In this document: piece after piece, positions 33,756 to 42,921 of the stretch | How the letters are laid out: every line of letters starts with the position of its first letter | Position numbering within the stretch: the stretch's first letter is position 1 | Assembly (NCBI GenBank): GCA_947168525.1 | Contig: CAMVMG010000002.1 | Location: 169,281 to 233,280 of the forward strand | Direction: 5' to 3' | DNA length: 64,000 bases | DNA from: an uncultured Bacteroidales bacterium | GTDB taxonomy: Bacteria > Bacteroidota > Bacteroidia > Bacteroidales > UBA932 | The notes under the pieces: generated by a model | Database searches by the model: none | Seen by the model: only the letters and a program-made list of their open reading frames with translations | What the model was told of the DNA's origin: nothing | Program-made: the position numbers and the translations under genes

Positions 33756-35417
33756 TCAGTGCATAAAATCCATCAGCCACTTGTTGCGGGCTTCGAAGGC
33801 AGCATCGCAGACTTCTTCGCAGTTTACGTCCAGGACGAGCATGGGCGGAACCTCTTTCCCATTGATGGGATGCCAGTCCACCAGGCCCAGGCCATTGGGA
33901 TTTCCGGTCTTGATGAAATTGGCATAATAGGCGATGAACTGGGCGCTTACAGCGTAGTCTTCCGGCTGCCAGTCATAGATGCGGTTGGTGGGAAGGGTGC
34001 CCATGGCGTATTCGATGTCGGCCGAATGGACCGCGCCTTCGAAAGAGGAGGCGGGCTGGGCCGGCGCGTTTTCATCGGCCTTCTGCACACCGCCGGCAAG
34101 GGCGGCCACCACCCCCTGTATCACCATGCGGGGACGGGGCTTGGAGAAGTAGTAGCGGTAAACGGGCTGGCCGGAGGTCTTGGCGTGCAGATACCCGAAC
34201 TTCCAGGTACTGTATGCGATAAAGAGGTCCGAGGCAAAGTCCACACCCGGCTTGCCTATTACGTCGGCGTCGGTCTTGAAGCCGTACATCTGCAGGGCTT
34301 TGTCCACATTCTCAGCGCCGAAGGTGGCGGCCAGGACTGGCTTCAGGTTCTCCAGGGTGGGAGCCTGCCCGCGCAGGAACATGACGGGAACCATTTCCTG
34401 CGAATTGCGTCCCACCAGCAGCGGCACCTTCTGCTGCTCCCCTGCCTCATAGATGGCCGCCGGCTGCTTGGGGAAGAAATACCCGTCCACATTGTAGGTA
34501 GGGACGCCGTTGACGTTGGATTTCTCCAGCAATTCTTCGGCAGAAAGCGCGCGGGCTTCCGCAATATTGGCGACGCCCATTTCGGAAAGCTTGGCAATGC
34601 CCAGGGCATCCGCCTCTTCCTGCGAGGGGATGGTACCGGCCGTAACGGAGCCGCTGGAAGCCATCGCGCGGGCGAACAGCCCCTTGGTGAGCGGCGAGGC
34701 AATCTGGGCGCTCACGCTCATGGAGCCGGCCGATTCTCCCACGATGGTAATCTTTTCGGGATCGCCTCCGAAAGCGGCAATATTCTCATGCACCCATTTG
34801 ATGGCGGCCGTCTGGTCCAGGAAGCCCCAGTTGCCGGAACCTCCGTAAGGGGTTTCGGCCGACAATTCCGGGTGGGCGAAGAAGCCGAAGATGCCCTCAC
34901 GGTAGTTGGCCGTGATGGAGATTACCCCTTGCCGGGCCATGCTTTCACCGGCATAACGCGGCTCGCTGCCGCTACCGGCATACAGGCCGCCGCCATTGAA
35001 ATAAATCACGGAAGGAAGGCCGTCCGAGGCCGATTTGGCCGGCGTCCAGATATTCAGGTACAGGCAGTCTTCGCTCTTTCTGGCGCCATAGAAATTCATG
35101 TCACCGAAGGGGTTTCCCTGCATGGGATCGTCTCCGAAGGCCTTGGCCTCCCGGACACCGGTCCAGGGCTGTACGGGCAGCGGGGCTTTCCAGCGGTTTT
35201 CTCCGACGGGCGGCGCCGCGAACGGGATGCCGCGGAAAATCTTGAGGCCGGATTCCAGCGTGCCCTCCAGGGTACCCTGGGCCACCCGCACCTGCGGGCA
35301 TCCGTTGTTAAAGGTAAAACTTTCCTGTACGGGTGCCTGGGAAGCGGACGAGCCGTTGCAGGCAGATACCATCACAGCCACAAAGGCGGATAGGGCAATG
35401 CCGATCATCTGTTTCAT
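33756..35417 (-). CDS. Type-B carboxylesterase lipoprotein
   Basis: The 553-residue protein is an alpha/beta-hydrolase of the carboxylesterase type-B family. The start at 35417 is chosen for the lipoprotein signal MKQMIGIALSAFVAVMVSAC and fits the promoter at 35445-35476. Visible are FRGIPFAAPPVGENRW, SEDCLYLNIWTP, the nucleophile Ser in IVGESAGSMSV, and the catalytic His in GAVHSADIEYAMG. The oxyanion motif, usually HGGG, reads NGGG here (VIYFNGGGLYAGSG). It is followed by a GH3 gene and preceded by its own promoter after a terminator. The natural ester is unknown; plant acyl esters are inferred. Confidence 0.88.
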   Translation of the reverse strand: MKQMIGIALSAFVAVMVSACNGSSASQAPVQESFTFNNGCPQVRVAQGTLEGTLESGLKIFRGIPFAAPPVGENRWKAPLPVQPWTGVREAKAFGDDPMQGNPFGDMNFYGARKSEDCLYLNIWTPAKSASDGLPSVIYFNGGGLYAGSGSEPRYAGESMARQGVISITANYREGIFGFFAHPELSAETPYGGSGNWGFLDQTAAIKWVHENIAAFGGDPEKITIVGESAGSMSVSAQIASPLTKGLFARAMASSGSVTAGTIPSQEEADALGIAKLSEMGVANIAEARALSAEELLEKSNVNGVPTYNVDGYFFPKQPAAIYEAGEQQKVPLLVGRNSQEMVPVMFLRGQAPTLENLKPVLAATFGAENVDKALQMYGFKTDADVIGKPGVDFASDLFIAYSTWKFGYLHAKTSGQPVYRYYFSKPRPRMVIQGVVAALAGGVQKADENAPAQPASSFEGAVHSADIEYAMGTLPTNRIYDWQPEDYAVSAQFIAYYANFIKTGNPNGLGLVDWHPINGKEVPPMLVLDVNCEEVCDAAFEARNKWLMDFMH

Positions 35418-35444
35418 TGAAAGACTTCTTAAATTAACGCGACA

Positions 35445-35476
35445 CAAAAATACAAATCCGCCGGGAATAATCCAAA
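35445..35476 (-). promoter_or_regulatory. Promoter of the esterase-GH3 pair
   Basis: On the minus strand a TTTG -33 element (35473-35476) and TATTTTTG -7 element (35445-35452) are exactly 20 bases apart, a full Bacteroidetes promoter 27 bases upstream of the 35417 start. It directly follows the hairpin at 35478-35505. Confidence 0.75.
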
Positions 35477-35477
35477 A

Positions 35478-35505
35478 GGGTTCCCGCGAATACGCGCGGG
35501 GACCC
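35478..35505 (-). terminator. Terminator of the six-gene esterase operon
   Basis: An 11-bp GC-rich stem with one wobble pair (arms GGGTTCCCGCG and CGCGGGGACCC on the plus strand, 6-base loop) is followed on the minus strand by TTTT. It lies 28 bases after the stop of the 35534-36601 gene. Confidence 0.6.
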
Positions 35506-35533
35506 AACAAACACATCATTACTAACCAAAAAA

Positions 35534-36601
35534 CTATTTTCTGTGTTCCATCTGTTCCAGGCCTTTGGTGCGTGCGGCCTGCGCTGCCATGGCATCGGCA
35601 ATGGCGGCACGGACCTGTTCCTCTGTCATTCCCATGGATTCCATCCAGTAACGGATGAGGTTCTTGGGGCCTTTATAGTCGGTCTCCCCTACCTCGACAG
35701 CCAGTTTCTCTCCGCCCAGGATGACCCGGTGGATAAAGCCCATGATCTCATAGCCATAGCTTTCGAACGGGATGCCGGAAAGGACATGGTCGTAACCCTG
35801 ACCGGTGTATAAGAGATAAGGAACCTGCTGTTCCTTGAGACTTTCGGCAATCACGGAAGCCCCGGCCATCCGGCTATGGGCTTTGTCCAGATCCAGCCAG
35901 CCGTATTTGACGGTAGGGTCGGCGCTGCCGTGAAACATGGCAACCGGGCAGGGCTTGGACGCCCAGGAGAGTTCGCCCATGCCGTCCACCCACACGGAGC
36001 AGGCGCCGCCTACAATGCCGGCATAGCGGAAGCCCACCGGCAAATGCTTGACCGCCAGCTCATCTCCATTGCAGCGGAGATATTCGGCATTGATGCTGTT
36101 GATGGCACCGGCACTTCCTCCGCCGATGATAATCTTGGACGTATCAATCTGCCAGCGCTCCGCCTGGGAAACCAGGCACGAAGTGGCGTCATAGAGGTCC
36201 TCCACGGCCAGGCGGATGGCCCGGCGGATGGCACCGGCCACGGCCGGATGGTTCCACTGCTTGTCCGAATCGATCTCCGAGATGCTGGCATCGGCCATGG
36301 CGCCGCTCTTACGAGCTTCCAGCACACCCAGGCGGTAATCGATGGCAACGACGGCAAATCCCTCGTCCAGCATCTGCTTATACACGCCTTTGGAAGGGTC
36401 GATGCCGCGGTCGCCGGACTCCCAGCCGCCTCCGAAGGACCAGATGAACGCGGGACGGAGCGAATCCGCCGGAACATCGGCCAGGGTATAGACATCCATT
36501 TTGAGCGTGTCCCGGAAAACGACGGTTTCCTTGACAATCTCCTGCGCTTTTGCGCTGCAGCCAATCGCTACTATAGCAAGGGCGATGATGATTCTTTTCA
36601 T
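35534..36601 (-). CDS. Alpha/beta-hydrolase esterase, last gene of the esterase operon
   Basis: The 355-residue exported protein (MKRIIIALAIVAIGCSAKAQ) is an alpha/beta-hydrolase of the BD-FAE/lipase-like type. It has WSFGGGWESGD (oxyanion region), the nucleophile Ser in IIIGGGSAGAINS, an Asp in MFHGSADPTVKYG and a His in GYDHVLSG. It is clearly related to both halves of the double-domain protein at 39759-41771 (shared AVEDLYDAT, GGSAGA, EYxRCNG, GFRYAG). The start is 1 base after the stop of the gene before it. Substrate unknown. Confidence 0.82.
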   Translation of the reverse strand: MKRIIIALAIVAIGCSAKAQEIVKETVVFRDTLKMDVYTLADVPADSLRPAFIWSFGGGWESGDRGIDPSKGVYKQMLDEGFAVVAIDYRLGVLEARKSGAMADASISEIDSDKQWNHPAVAGAIRRAIRLAVEDLYDATSCLVSQAERWQIDTSKIIIGGGSAGAINSINAEYLRCNGDELAVKHLPVGFRYAGIVGGACSVWVDGMGELSWASKPCPVAMFHGSADPTVKYGWLDLDKAHSRMAGASVIAESLKEQQVPYLLYTGQGYDHVLSGIPFESYGYEIMGFIHRVILGGEKLAVEVGETDYKGPKNLIRYWMESMGMTEEQVRAAIADAMAAQAARTKGLEQMEHRK

Positions 36602-36602
36602 A

Positions 36603-37496
36603 CTAAAAATTCTTGATTCTGACATCCTGCCAGCGGTCATTGTGAAGCAGTTCCGCATCTTCGCCAAGGAAGACCTTACCGGCTTCCTGGTTATTCTTGA
36701 GCCAATACTCGAACCATGCAGTCATGTAAGGGTCGCCTTCCCCGCCCATCTGCTCATGGTCTTTGCCGCTGCGGCGGGCCTGGACAGCAGGGATGCCGTC
36801 GGCGATTTCGTCAAAGGTCTGCGTAAACACCTCGAAAGGAGCAATGATCTTGGAATCCCAGTCTCCTGTACCGGCAAAGGTGAGAACAGGTGCCTTGAAA
36901 TCGGCAAAATGGTACTCGCCCCATTTGAAATTGATGCCCAGCTGCGGCTGGGGGCAACTGCAGAGATAGATGGCTTTATACAAGCCGGCATTGGGATACT
37001 GGGTGGCTGCCAGCGCAACGGCGCAAGCGCCCTGGGAATAGCCGGCAATGCCCATCTTATCCGTGTCCACCTTGCCCTGGAAAAGATTTCCATCCTGTGC
37101 GGAGAGCGCAAGGAACTCATCCAGCGTCTTGGAAACGGAGGCCCCTGTCCCCGTCTGTTTGTCCATATTGTCGATGACGATGTAGCCCCAGGAAGCAAGA
37201 TGCCGGAGGAGGTCCATCATCCCATCGGCATCTGTATTGGAGGGATTGCCGATATTCACGAGCGGCCACTTCGCATCGGTCGTTTCCAAAGATTCAGGAT
37301 ACACGACGACAATTTTGCCGATGGTCTTGTCTTCGGAAGGGAATTCGGCCACTTTGATCGGTTCGGCTCCGGATACCTGATATTTGGATTCAAGGGCAGC
37401 CGTCGTTTCTACATCCTTATAGAACCCTGTATCCTGGGCTTTGGAATGACAGGACATCATCAGGGCGATAGCCGTCAAAAGGAATAATCTTTTCAT
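36603..37496 (-). CDS. Alpha/beta-hydrolase lipoprotein, cutinase/dienelactone-hydrolase-like
   Basis: The 297-residue lipoprotein (signal MKRLFLLTAIALMMSC) has a hydrolase fold with VVVYPESLETTDAKWPLVNIG, HLASWGYIVIDNMDKQTGTG, the nucleophile Ser in MGIAGYSQGACAV, an acid near FAGTGDWDSKI and His in SGKDHEQMG. This order resembles polyester-hydrolase/acetyl-xylan-esterase-like families rather than the other esterases of the operon. It begins 4 bases after the type-B esterase stop. The class call is moderate and the substrate is unknown. Confidence 0.75.
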   Translation of the reverse strand: MKRLFLLTAIALMMSCHSKAQDTGFYKDVETTAALESKYQVSGAEPIKVAEFPSEDKTIGKIVVVYPESLETTDAKWPLVNIGNPSNTDADGMMDLLRHLASWGYIVIDNMDKQTGTGASVSKTLDEFLALSAQDGNLFQGKVDTDKMGIAGYSQGACAVALAATQYPNAGLYKAIYLCSCPQPQLGINFKWGEYHFADFKAPVLTFAGTGDWDSKIIAPFEVFTQTFDEIADGIPAVQARRSGKDHEQMGGEGDPYMTAWFEYWLKNNQEAGKVFLGEDAELLHNDRWQDVRIKNF

Positions 37497-37500
37497 TTTC

Positions 37501-38844
37501 TTATTGGATATCAAAAACTTTCATATTCGGAGCAGCAGCCGTATCCGGTGCCCAGCCGGGATTCCCGGTCTTGCAGAAACAGGTCCAGGCATCCAGCATC
37601 TGCCTGCTCAATTTGTAATCGGCCTTGGTAAAGGGGCGCCAGGAGCGGTTCAACGTGCCGAACATGTACCAGAGTTCTCCGGAATGGAAAGCGCCGGAGT
37701 CTTTGGAAGGGTCTTCATCGTCACCGGGCAGGTTGCGGGTAAACTGATAGGAATAGGCCTTGTGGGCGCTATGCGCATTCCGGTACTGGCTGAAGCGGCG
37801 AATTCCTTCCCCACCCAAAGCCTCTCCGTCTGCCGTAACGGAACCGATCAGATAAGGGATATCGGCAACAGTTCCGTCATAGACGGCAGAGTCAAAATCC
37901 TTGTCCACCACTTTGCCGTCCCAGTGGGGCACGGTCACCAGGGCAGCAGTAGCATCTTTTCCCTCCGTCAGCGCTTGCAGGAACAGCCCCATGATGACAG
38001 GCTGCAATTTCGCTTCCAGCTCGGCATAGGGCACATTCCGCATGGCATCCACGCTCTCATAACCGGCGGCCTCGGCCAGTTCATGGCCGTCACTGACTTC
38101 CTGCTGTTTGGCAGGAGCCGTGGAAGGTTCCGCCAGGCCGCCGCCGCTCTGGATGATGGCTTTGGCCACATAATCTTTGGAAAGGGGCGACGAAACAAGT
38201 TGCTTGATGCTCAAGGCACCGGCGCTCTGGCCCATCAGGGTAATGTTGGCAGGGTCTCCACCAAATGCGGCGATGTTGTCATGGACCCATTTCAGGGCGG
38301 CCATCTGGTCCTGGATGCCATAGTTGCCTCCCAGAAATCCCAGCATGCCAAGACGGTAGTTGATGCTTACCAGAATGACGCCGCGTTTGGCCCATTCGGT
38401 ACCGTCCATGGTGATTTCATGGCTGTATCCGGCACTGAATCCACCGCCGTGGATCCACAGAGCGACAGGCAGTTTCTTGGAAGCCTTGCCGACAGCCTTG
38501 GAGGGGGTCCATACGTTCAGATACAGACAATCCTCGCTTCTTTCCGGCAGTCCCTGCCCATAGAACTCCTTGTAATAGAATCCGTTCGGATCCTGGTCGG
38601 CCTGCATGGCGATGGTGCCGAACTGGTCGCACACCTTTACCCCTTCCCAAGGGCGGACCGGCTGTGGAGCCTGCCAGCGCAGGTCTCCCATGGGAGGCGC
38701 CGCATAGGGAATTCCCTTGAAAACCGTCACTTTCCCTTCTTTCACTCCCTGGACCATTCCGCCCTCAACGCGGATGACAGGGTTTGCGGCAAAGGCCGTA
38801 CAGCAGGCCCATACGGCCGCAGATATCAATGCAATCTTTTTCAT
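37501..38844 (-). CDS. Type-B carboxylesterase, secreted
   Basis: The 447-residue protein (signal MKKIALISAAVWACCTAFAA) is a second type-B carboxylesterase, with canonical motifs: FKGIPYAAPPMGDLRW, SEDCLYLNVWTPSK, the oxyanion HGGGF in ALWIHGGGFSAG, and nucleophile Ser in LMGQSAGALS. At 447 residues it is shorter than the first (553). It begins 1 base after the stop of the gene before it in the operon. Differs from the 33756-35417 paralogue in keeping the HGGG motif. Confidence 0.88.
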   Translation of the reverse strand: MKKIALISAAVWACCTAFAANPVIRVEGGMVQGVKEGKVTVFKGIPYAAPPMGDLRWQAPQPVRPWEGVKVCDQFGTIAMQADQDPNGFYYKEFYGQGLPERSEDCLYLNVWTPSKAVGKASKKLPVALWIHGGGFSAGYSHEITMDGTEWAKRGVILVSINYRLGMLGFLGGNYGIQDQMAALKWVHDNIAAFGGDPANITLMGQSAGALSIKQLVSSPLSKDYVAKAIIQSGGGLAEPSTAPAKQQEVSDGHELAEAAGYESVDAMRNVPYAELEAKLQPVIMGLFLQALTEGKDATAALVTVPHWDGKVVDKDFDSAVYDGTVADIPYLIGSVTADGEALGGEGIRRFSQYRNAHSAHKAYSYQFTRNLPGDDEDPSKDSGAFHSGELWYMFGTLNRSWRPFTKADYKLSRQMLDAWTCFCKTGNPGWAPDTAAAPNMKVFDIQ

Positions 38845-38845
38845 A

Positions 38846-39772
38846 TCAGAGGAATTTATAGTCTTTCAAAAAGGCGCAGAACAGATCGATCCAGGCATCT
38901 TTGGCTGTGCCGTCCTTGCCGGCCCCATAGCCATGCTCCGCTTTGCTGAAATCATGAATCTCCACCGGCACTTTGGCATCCCGCCAGGCCCGATAGACCC
39001 ACCAGGACTCCTCGGCGGCAAACACGTCGTGGACTGGAGAGCAGAGGAAAAGCGGCATGGCATCGGCAGGGGCCTCCAGCGGCTCATACCATCCGCCGTA
39101 GATGACTCCGGCAAAGTCCGGGCGCGTGTCTTCCCGGTGGTTCAGCGCTTGATTCAGCGTAATCATGGCTCCGGCCGAAAACCCCACCATGCCCAACTTC
39201 TTGATACCGTATTCCTTGGCAAGGGAACGGATGTAGCGGATGGCGTTGTCGGCATCCTCGAAAGCCAGCGGAGAACAAGGCGTGTGCAAGGCTTGCCAGC
39301 TGATTCTCTGTTCCTTCTCTTCAGGGAGTTTGTCGGCCACGGCCAGGTCTTTCAGGTAAGTGGTCTGGTACACCTGGACCAGCTCCGCCAGATTGGAGGC
39401 CTGCTCTCCGTCTTCCTTGATCATCGGATTCAGGCGGTATTTCAGGACAAATGCCGTGATTCCCTTCTTATTCAATTCTTTGGCCACATCCACGCCTTCT
39501 CCCGCGTAAGAGAGCATGCAGAAGCCGCCACCGGGCACCACTAATACGGCCGTACCATTCGGATTTTCGGCCGGGAAGACCTGCAGGGTGGGGTCCTGGA
39601 CATTGAAAAGGACTTTGTCACCCAGATTGACCTCCGTCACGCGGACGTCACCATAGCCGGGAGCGTCTTCATTGTACAGGCGGACGACTTTCCCTTCGGT
39701 AAATATTTTGCCAGAGCCCGCGCATCCTGCCACCAGCAAGGCTGCCAGGGCGATCCAATTAATCTTTTTCAT
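38846..39772 (-). CDS. Alpha/beta-hydrolase esterase lipoprotein (xylan/feruloyl esterase-like)
   Basis: The 308-residue protein starts at 39772 with a lipoprotein signal (MKKINWIALAALLVAGC). VVPGGGFCMLSYAGEGVDVA, LKYRLNPM, the nucleophile Ser in KKLGMVGFSAGAMIT, and His in KAEHGYGAG place it among acetyl-xylan or feruloyl-type esterases of Bacteroidetes loci (BD-FAE-like). It overlaps the double-domain esterase gene by 14 bp. Exact ester is not determinable. Confidence 0.82.
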   Translation of the reverse strand: MKKINWIALAALLVAGCAGSGKIFTEGKVVRLYNEDAPGYGDVRVTEVNLGDKVLFNVQDPTLQVFPAENPNGTAVLVVPGGGFCMLSYAGEGVDVAKELNKKGITAFVLKYRLNPMIKEDGEQASNLAELVQVYQTTYLKDLAVADKLPEEKEQRISWQALHTPCSPLAFEDADNAIRYIRSLAKEYGIKKLGMVGFSAGAMITLNQALNHREDTRPDFAGVIYGGWYEPLEAPADAMPLFLCSPVHDVFAAEESWWVYRAWRDAKVPVEIHDFSKAEHGYGAGKDGTAKDAWIDLFCAFLKDYKFL

Positions 39773-41771
39773 TTTGAGCAGCCATTTGTTGTAAAAGTTC
39801 GGGCGTAAGACCCAGATAGTGGGACATGAACCAGACGACATTGTGAGGACCTTCCAGGCTGCGTTCTGTAAACCGGGCCTGAATCTGTTCTCCATTGGTA
39901 GCCACGCGGTCAATCAGACCACTGAGGAGTGCATTCAGGTAGCCGGTAGGCAAACCGGCCCACAGATGGTCACTCTCTTCCACGCCATACAGGACATACG
40001 TAGCGTCAACCGCCTCCAGGCTGCCTAGCATGCTGGCCGGACCGGAGAGGGTGACACCCGCTTTCTCACATACGGTTTCCTCAAAGGGAATGAGGGCATC
40101 GGCCGTGCCATGTAAGAAAATCAGCGGTGAAGGCTTTGCTTTCCAGACAATGGGCTCGTCCGTTTTGTGCCAGATGGCGCCGGCACAGGGGATAACGGCC
40201 GAATAGGCAAAGCCTTTGGGCAGGTGCTTCCGGGCCAGTTCCGTCCCGTTCGCCCTCCAGTACTCGCCGGTAAGGACGTTTCCCGCTCCGGCGCTGCCAC
40301 CCATGGCAATGATGTTCTCCGGATCGATGTTCCACTCCTTGGCATGTTTGACGATGAAACTCGTGGCATCGTACATGTCTTCCACGGCCATTTCGATGGC
40401 ATCCATGGTGGCCGAAGTCACGGCCGGGTCGTCCAACTGTCCGTCTTCAATGACCTTGGTCAGGGAGATATCGGCCACACGACCGGATTTGCGGGCCTGG
40501 AGGTATCCCAGGCGGTAATCGATGGATACAACCACGTAGCCCATGGCGGCGAAGGGACGGAAGAACGGGAACAGATGCCCGTCCATATCTTTCCGGGTGC
40601 CGCCTTCCCAGCCGCCGGGGAACTGATACATCAGCACCGGACGTTTGCCGGTGAAGGAAGGGTCGCGGTACACATCCAGGCGGAGGGTATCAGCCCCCTT
40701 GACGGCATAGGTGAAGGTCTCTACAGAGACTTCCGCACCGGAGGAATACTGCGGCAGGGCTCCGGAATTCACTTTACCGGAAGCCATCAGCTGGAGGGTT
40801 TTGCCCATGACCTTTTTCAGGTCCCGCACACCGTCCAAGTCTTTTTCCGTATAGTCGATCTGCATTTTCTGACCGTCCAGGATGAATCGGTCGATGAAAT
40901 CCAGCATTTGGCCGGTGTAGTCTACCTTTTCATTGGGCGTAGACTCCATAAAGGAAGGAGCGCCCGCCATGTAATGGTCAGCTTCTTCCACGAATAGGGT
41001 CTCATACGGCCAGCCGTTCTCGCGGAAAATCGCAGACAGGGTCTCAGGACCGTAAGCACCAAAGTTGGATGCCGGAATCATCTGATCCCAGAACGGGACA
41101 ACCCAGTCCTTGGTGCCGTGGCAGAACATGTGCGGCGCGGGCTGTTCCTTCCACACCGGCCTTTCCATGCCGATTTTCCAGACGCCTCCGGCCCAGGGAA
41201 TGACCCCGGCATAACGGAAGCCTTCCGGCAGACGGGAGGTTGCAATCTCCTCTCCGTTGCATCGCCAGTATTCGGCCATGACGCAGTTGGTGGCCCCGGC
41301 ACTGCCGCCGGAGATGATGACCTTGGCAGGGTCAACGCCCAGCTTTTCTCCGTTATCCAACAGATAGCGGGTGGCGTCATACAAATCTTCAACGGCAACG
41401 GTAATGGCATGGCTGAACTGCGTCCCGAAAACGGTGGAATCGCCTATCTCCTTCCCCTTGTTGGCGAGACGATAACTGATACTCACGGCATTGAGTCCGT
41501 GCTTCGCCACCCGGCCGATCCACTTGGCATCCTTGCGGGTACCGTCGGCCCAGCTGCCGCCATGGACATAGATGAACGTAGGCTGGGGGCCCTCCAAGGC
41601 TGTATTGCGATAAAAGTCGAGCCGGAGGGTATCGGCCCCTTTCACCGCATAAGTGTACGTTTCTACAGACACTCCGTCCGGGAGCGCCACATAGTCGGCC
41701 GGGACCTGCTGTCCGCGGGCACAGGCGGCCAGCGTGAGGAAAGCCGCCGTTACGATAACAATCTTATTCAT
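39759..41771 (-). CDS. Double-domain alpha/beta-hydrolase esterase
   Basis: The 670-residue exported protein (MNKIVIVTAAFLTLAACARG, probable lipobox) contains two homologous esterase domains. Domain 1 (about 35-340) has YVHGGSWADGTRKD and Ser in IISGGSAGATNC; domain 2 (about 345-665) has YQFPGGWEGGTRKD and Ser in IAMGGSAGAGNV. Both begin with nearly the same words, VETYTYAVKGADTLRLD and VETFTYAVKGADTLRLD. Domain 1 keeps the HGG oxyanion His, domain 2 does not. The gene at 35534-36601 is a single-domain relative. It overlaps the pectinacetylesterase-like gene by 8 bp. Two active sites may serve two ester positions; this is inference. Confidence 0.87.
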   Translation of the reverse strand: MNKIVIVTAAFLTLAACARGQQVPADYVALPDGVSVETYTYAVKGADTLRLDFYRNTALEGPQPTFIYVHGGSWADGTRKDAKWIGRVAKHGLNAVSISYRLANKGKEIGDSTVFGTQFSHAITVAVEDLYDATRYLLDNGEKLGVDPAKVIISGGSAGATNCVMAEYWRCNGEEIATSRLPEGFRYAGVIPWAGGVWKIGMERPVWKEQPAPHMFCHGTKDWVVPFWDQMIPASNFGAYGPETLSAIFRENGWPYETLFVEEADHYMAGAPSFMESTPNEKVDYTGQMLDFIDRFILDGQKMQIDYTEKDLDGVRDLKKVMGKTLQLMASGKVNSGALPQYSSGAEVSVETFTYAVKGADTLRLDVYRDPSFTGKRPVLMYQFPGGWEGGTRKDMDGHLFPFFRPFAAMGYVVVSIDYRLGYLQARKSGRVADISLTKVIEDGQLDDPAVTSATMDAIEMAVEDMYDATSFIVKHAKEWNIDPENIIAMGGSAGAGNVLTGEYWRANGTELARKHLPKGFAYSAVIPCAGAIWHKTDEPIVWKAKPSPLIFLHGTADALIPFEETVCEKAGVTLSGPASMLGSLEAVDATYVLYGVEESDHLWAGLPTGYLNALLSGLIDRVATNGEQIQARFTERSLEGPHNVVWFMSHYLGLTPELLQQMAAQNEKD

Positions 41772-42921
41772 GGTCCAATAAATCCAATCCTTTTGAATAC
41801 ACATCTCCCTTGACGGCAGAGGAAACCCACTCCGCGATGCTGCCGTTCCCGGCCCGGTCATCGAAGAAATGGTGCGTCATCTCGATGGTATGCAGCGTAA
41901 GCTCCTCCTTCTCGTTGGAGACGATATCGTCCCAGAGGAAAAGGCCTCCTTCCGGAATGGCTTCGCGGAAATCCTTCACCATTTGCTTGAGATAAACATT
42001 GAAACGGTCTCCATCGGCCTTTGTGGTCGTCATATTGTCACCCCGGTCGATGTAGGCCTGGTAATTGGAGAAGGCTTCGTCCCGAACAGAACAGTCGAAG
42101 AGGATTTTCACGCCGGGGTGCTTGCGGTGCAGCGCTTTCAGAGCATCCAGGGTCAGATTGTCCGACTCGATGAACGATGCGATGGAGTCCGGGGCATGCC
42201 ACTGATTCACAGCCACGTCGTGCCAGTCATCTTTGACGAGGAGGCCGGCATCCACATAGGAAGTGATGTTCGTATTCTCAGGGAAACGGGAGGCCAGGTC
42301 GGACGAAAGGAGCGCCGTGCCGAAAGCGCCTCCGCTGAATCCGGTAATGAGAACAGCCTCCGGAGTGCCCAGGATAGGCAAAACCATCTCCAGCGTTTTC
42401 TCGTAGTTGGAATAGCCCCGGTGATGGAGGATATGCTCCTTCCCATCCAACCCGGTATATCGGTATTCACCGGCTCCGCAGTGGAAATCCCCGGTGGAAT
42501 ACGGGAACGCCACGATGGTCCAGTCCCGGAAAGGGTTGTCTTCCCGGCTGCTGCCGATTCCGGCCTTGAAACCCATCCTGCCCACAAAATCCAGGCGGGA
42601 GACATTGTCGGAGTAGTAGCCGTGCTTACTGTCTACGGAATAGCCCCTGGCCGCCGTGTAGGCATCCAGGCTCACGCCACCGCCGAAGAAAAGGAAAATC
42701 ACTTTATTCTCCTTCCCTTTGCGGAACAGTCCCCGCCAGGGAGTTCCGTCGGCAGACAGGGCCCCTTCCGGAGCAATGCTGTACCACTTCCCCACCGCCG
42801 GGTTTTCCGTCAGCGCGGGAGAAACCTTGTTGAGCACGATACTGCCCGCGACCAATAGGACTAGGGCCAGTGCCACCAGCACCGCCACGGTCCAGGCCGA
42901 TATTTTCCAAAACTTTTTCAT
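41764..42921 (-). CDS. Pectinacetylesterase-family protein, membrane-anchored
   Basis: The 385-residue protein has an N-terminal membrane anchor (about 8-30, WTVAVLVALALVLLVAG) and a pectinacetylesterase-like domain. Its marks are FFGGGVSLDAYTAARGYS, YSDNVSRLD, NPFRDWTIVAFPYSTGDFHC, and the Ser motif VLITGFSGGAFGTALL (family GxSAGG form, here GFSGG). It removes acetyl groups from pectin in plant relatives. It is the first gene of the esterase operon and divergent from the regulator, 109 bases apart. The start at 42921 is chosen for the membrane segment. Substrate could be another acetylated glycan. Confidence 0.8.
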   Translation of the reverse strand: MKKFWKISAWTVAVLVALALVLLVAGSIVLNKVSPALTENPAVGKWYSIAPEGALSADGTPWRGLFRKGKENKVIFLFFGGGVSLDAYTAARGYSVDSKHGYYSDNVSRLDFVGRMGFKAGIGSSREDNPFRDWTIVAFPYSTGDFHCGAGEYRYTGLDGKEHILHHRGYSNYEKTLEMVLPILGTPEAVLITGFSGGAFGTALLSSDLASRFPENTNITSYVDAGLLVKDDWHDVAVNQWHAPDSIASFIESDNLTLDALKALHRKHPGVKILFDCSVRDEAFSNYQAYIDRGDNMTTTKADGDRFNVYLKQMVKDFREAIPEGGLFLWDDIVSNEKEELTLHTIEMTHHFFDDRAGNGSIAEWVSSAVKGDVYSKGLDLLDHE

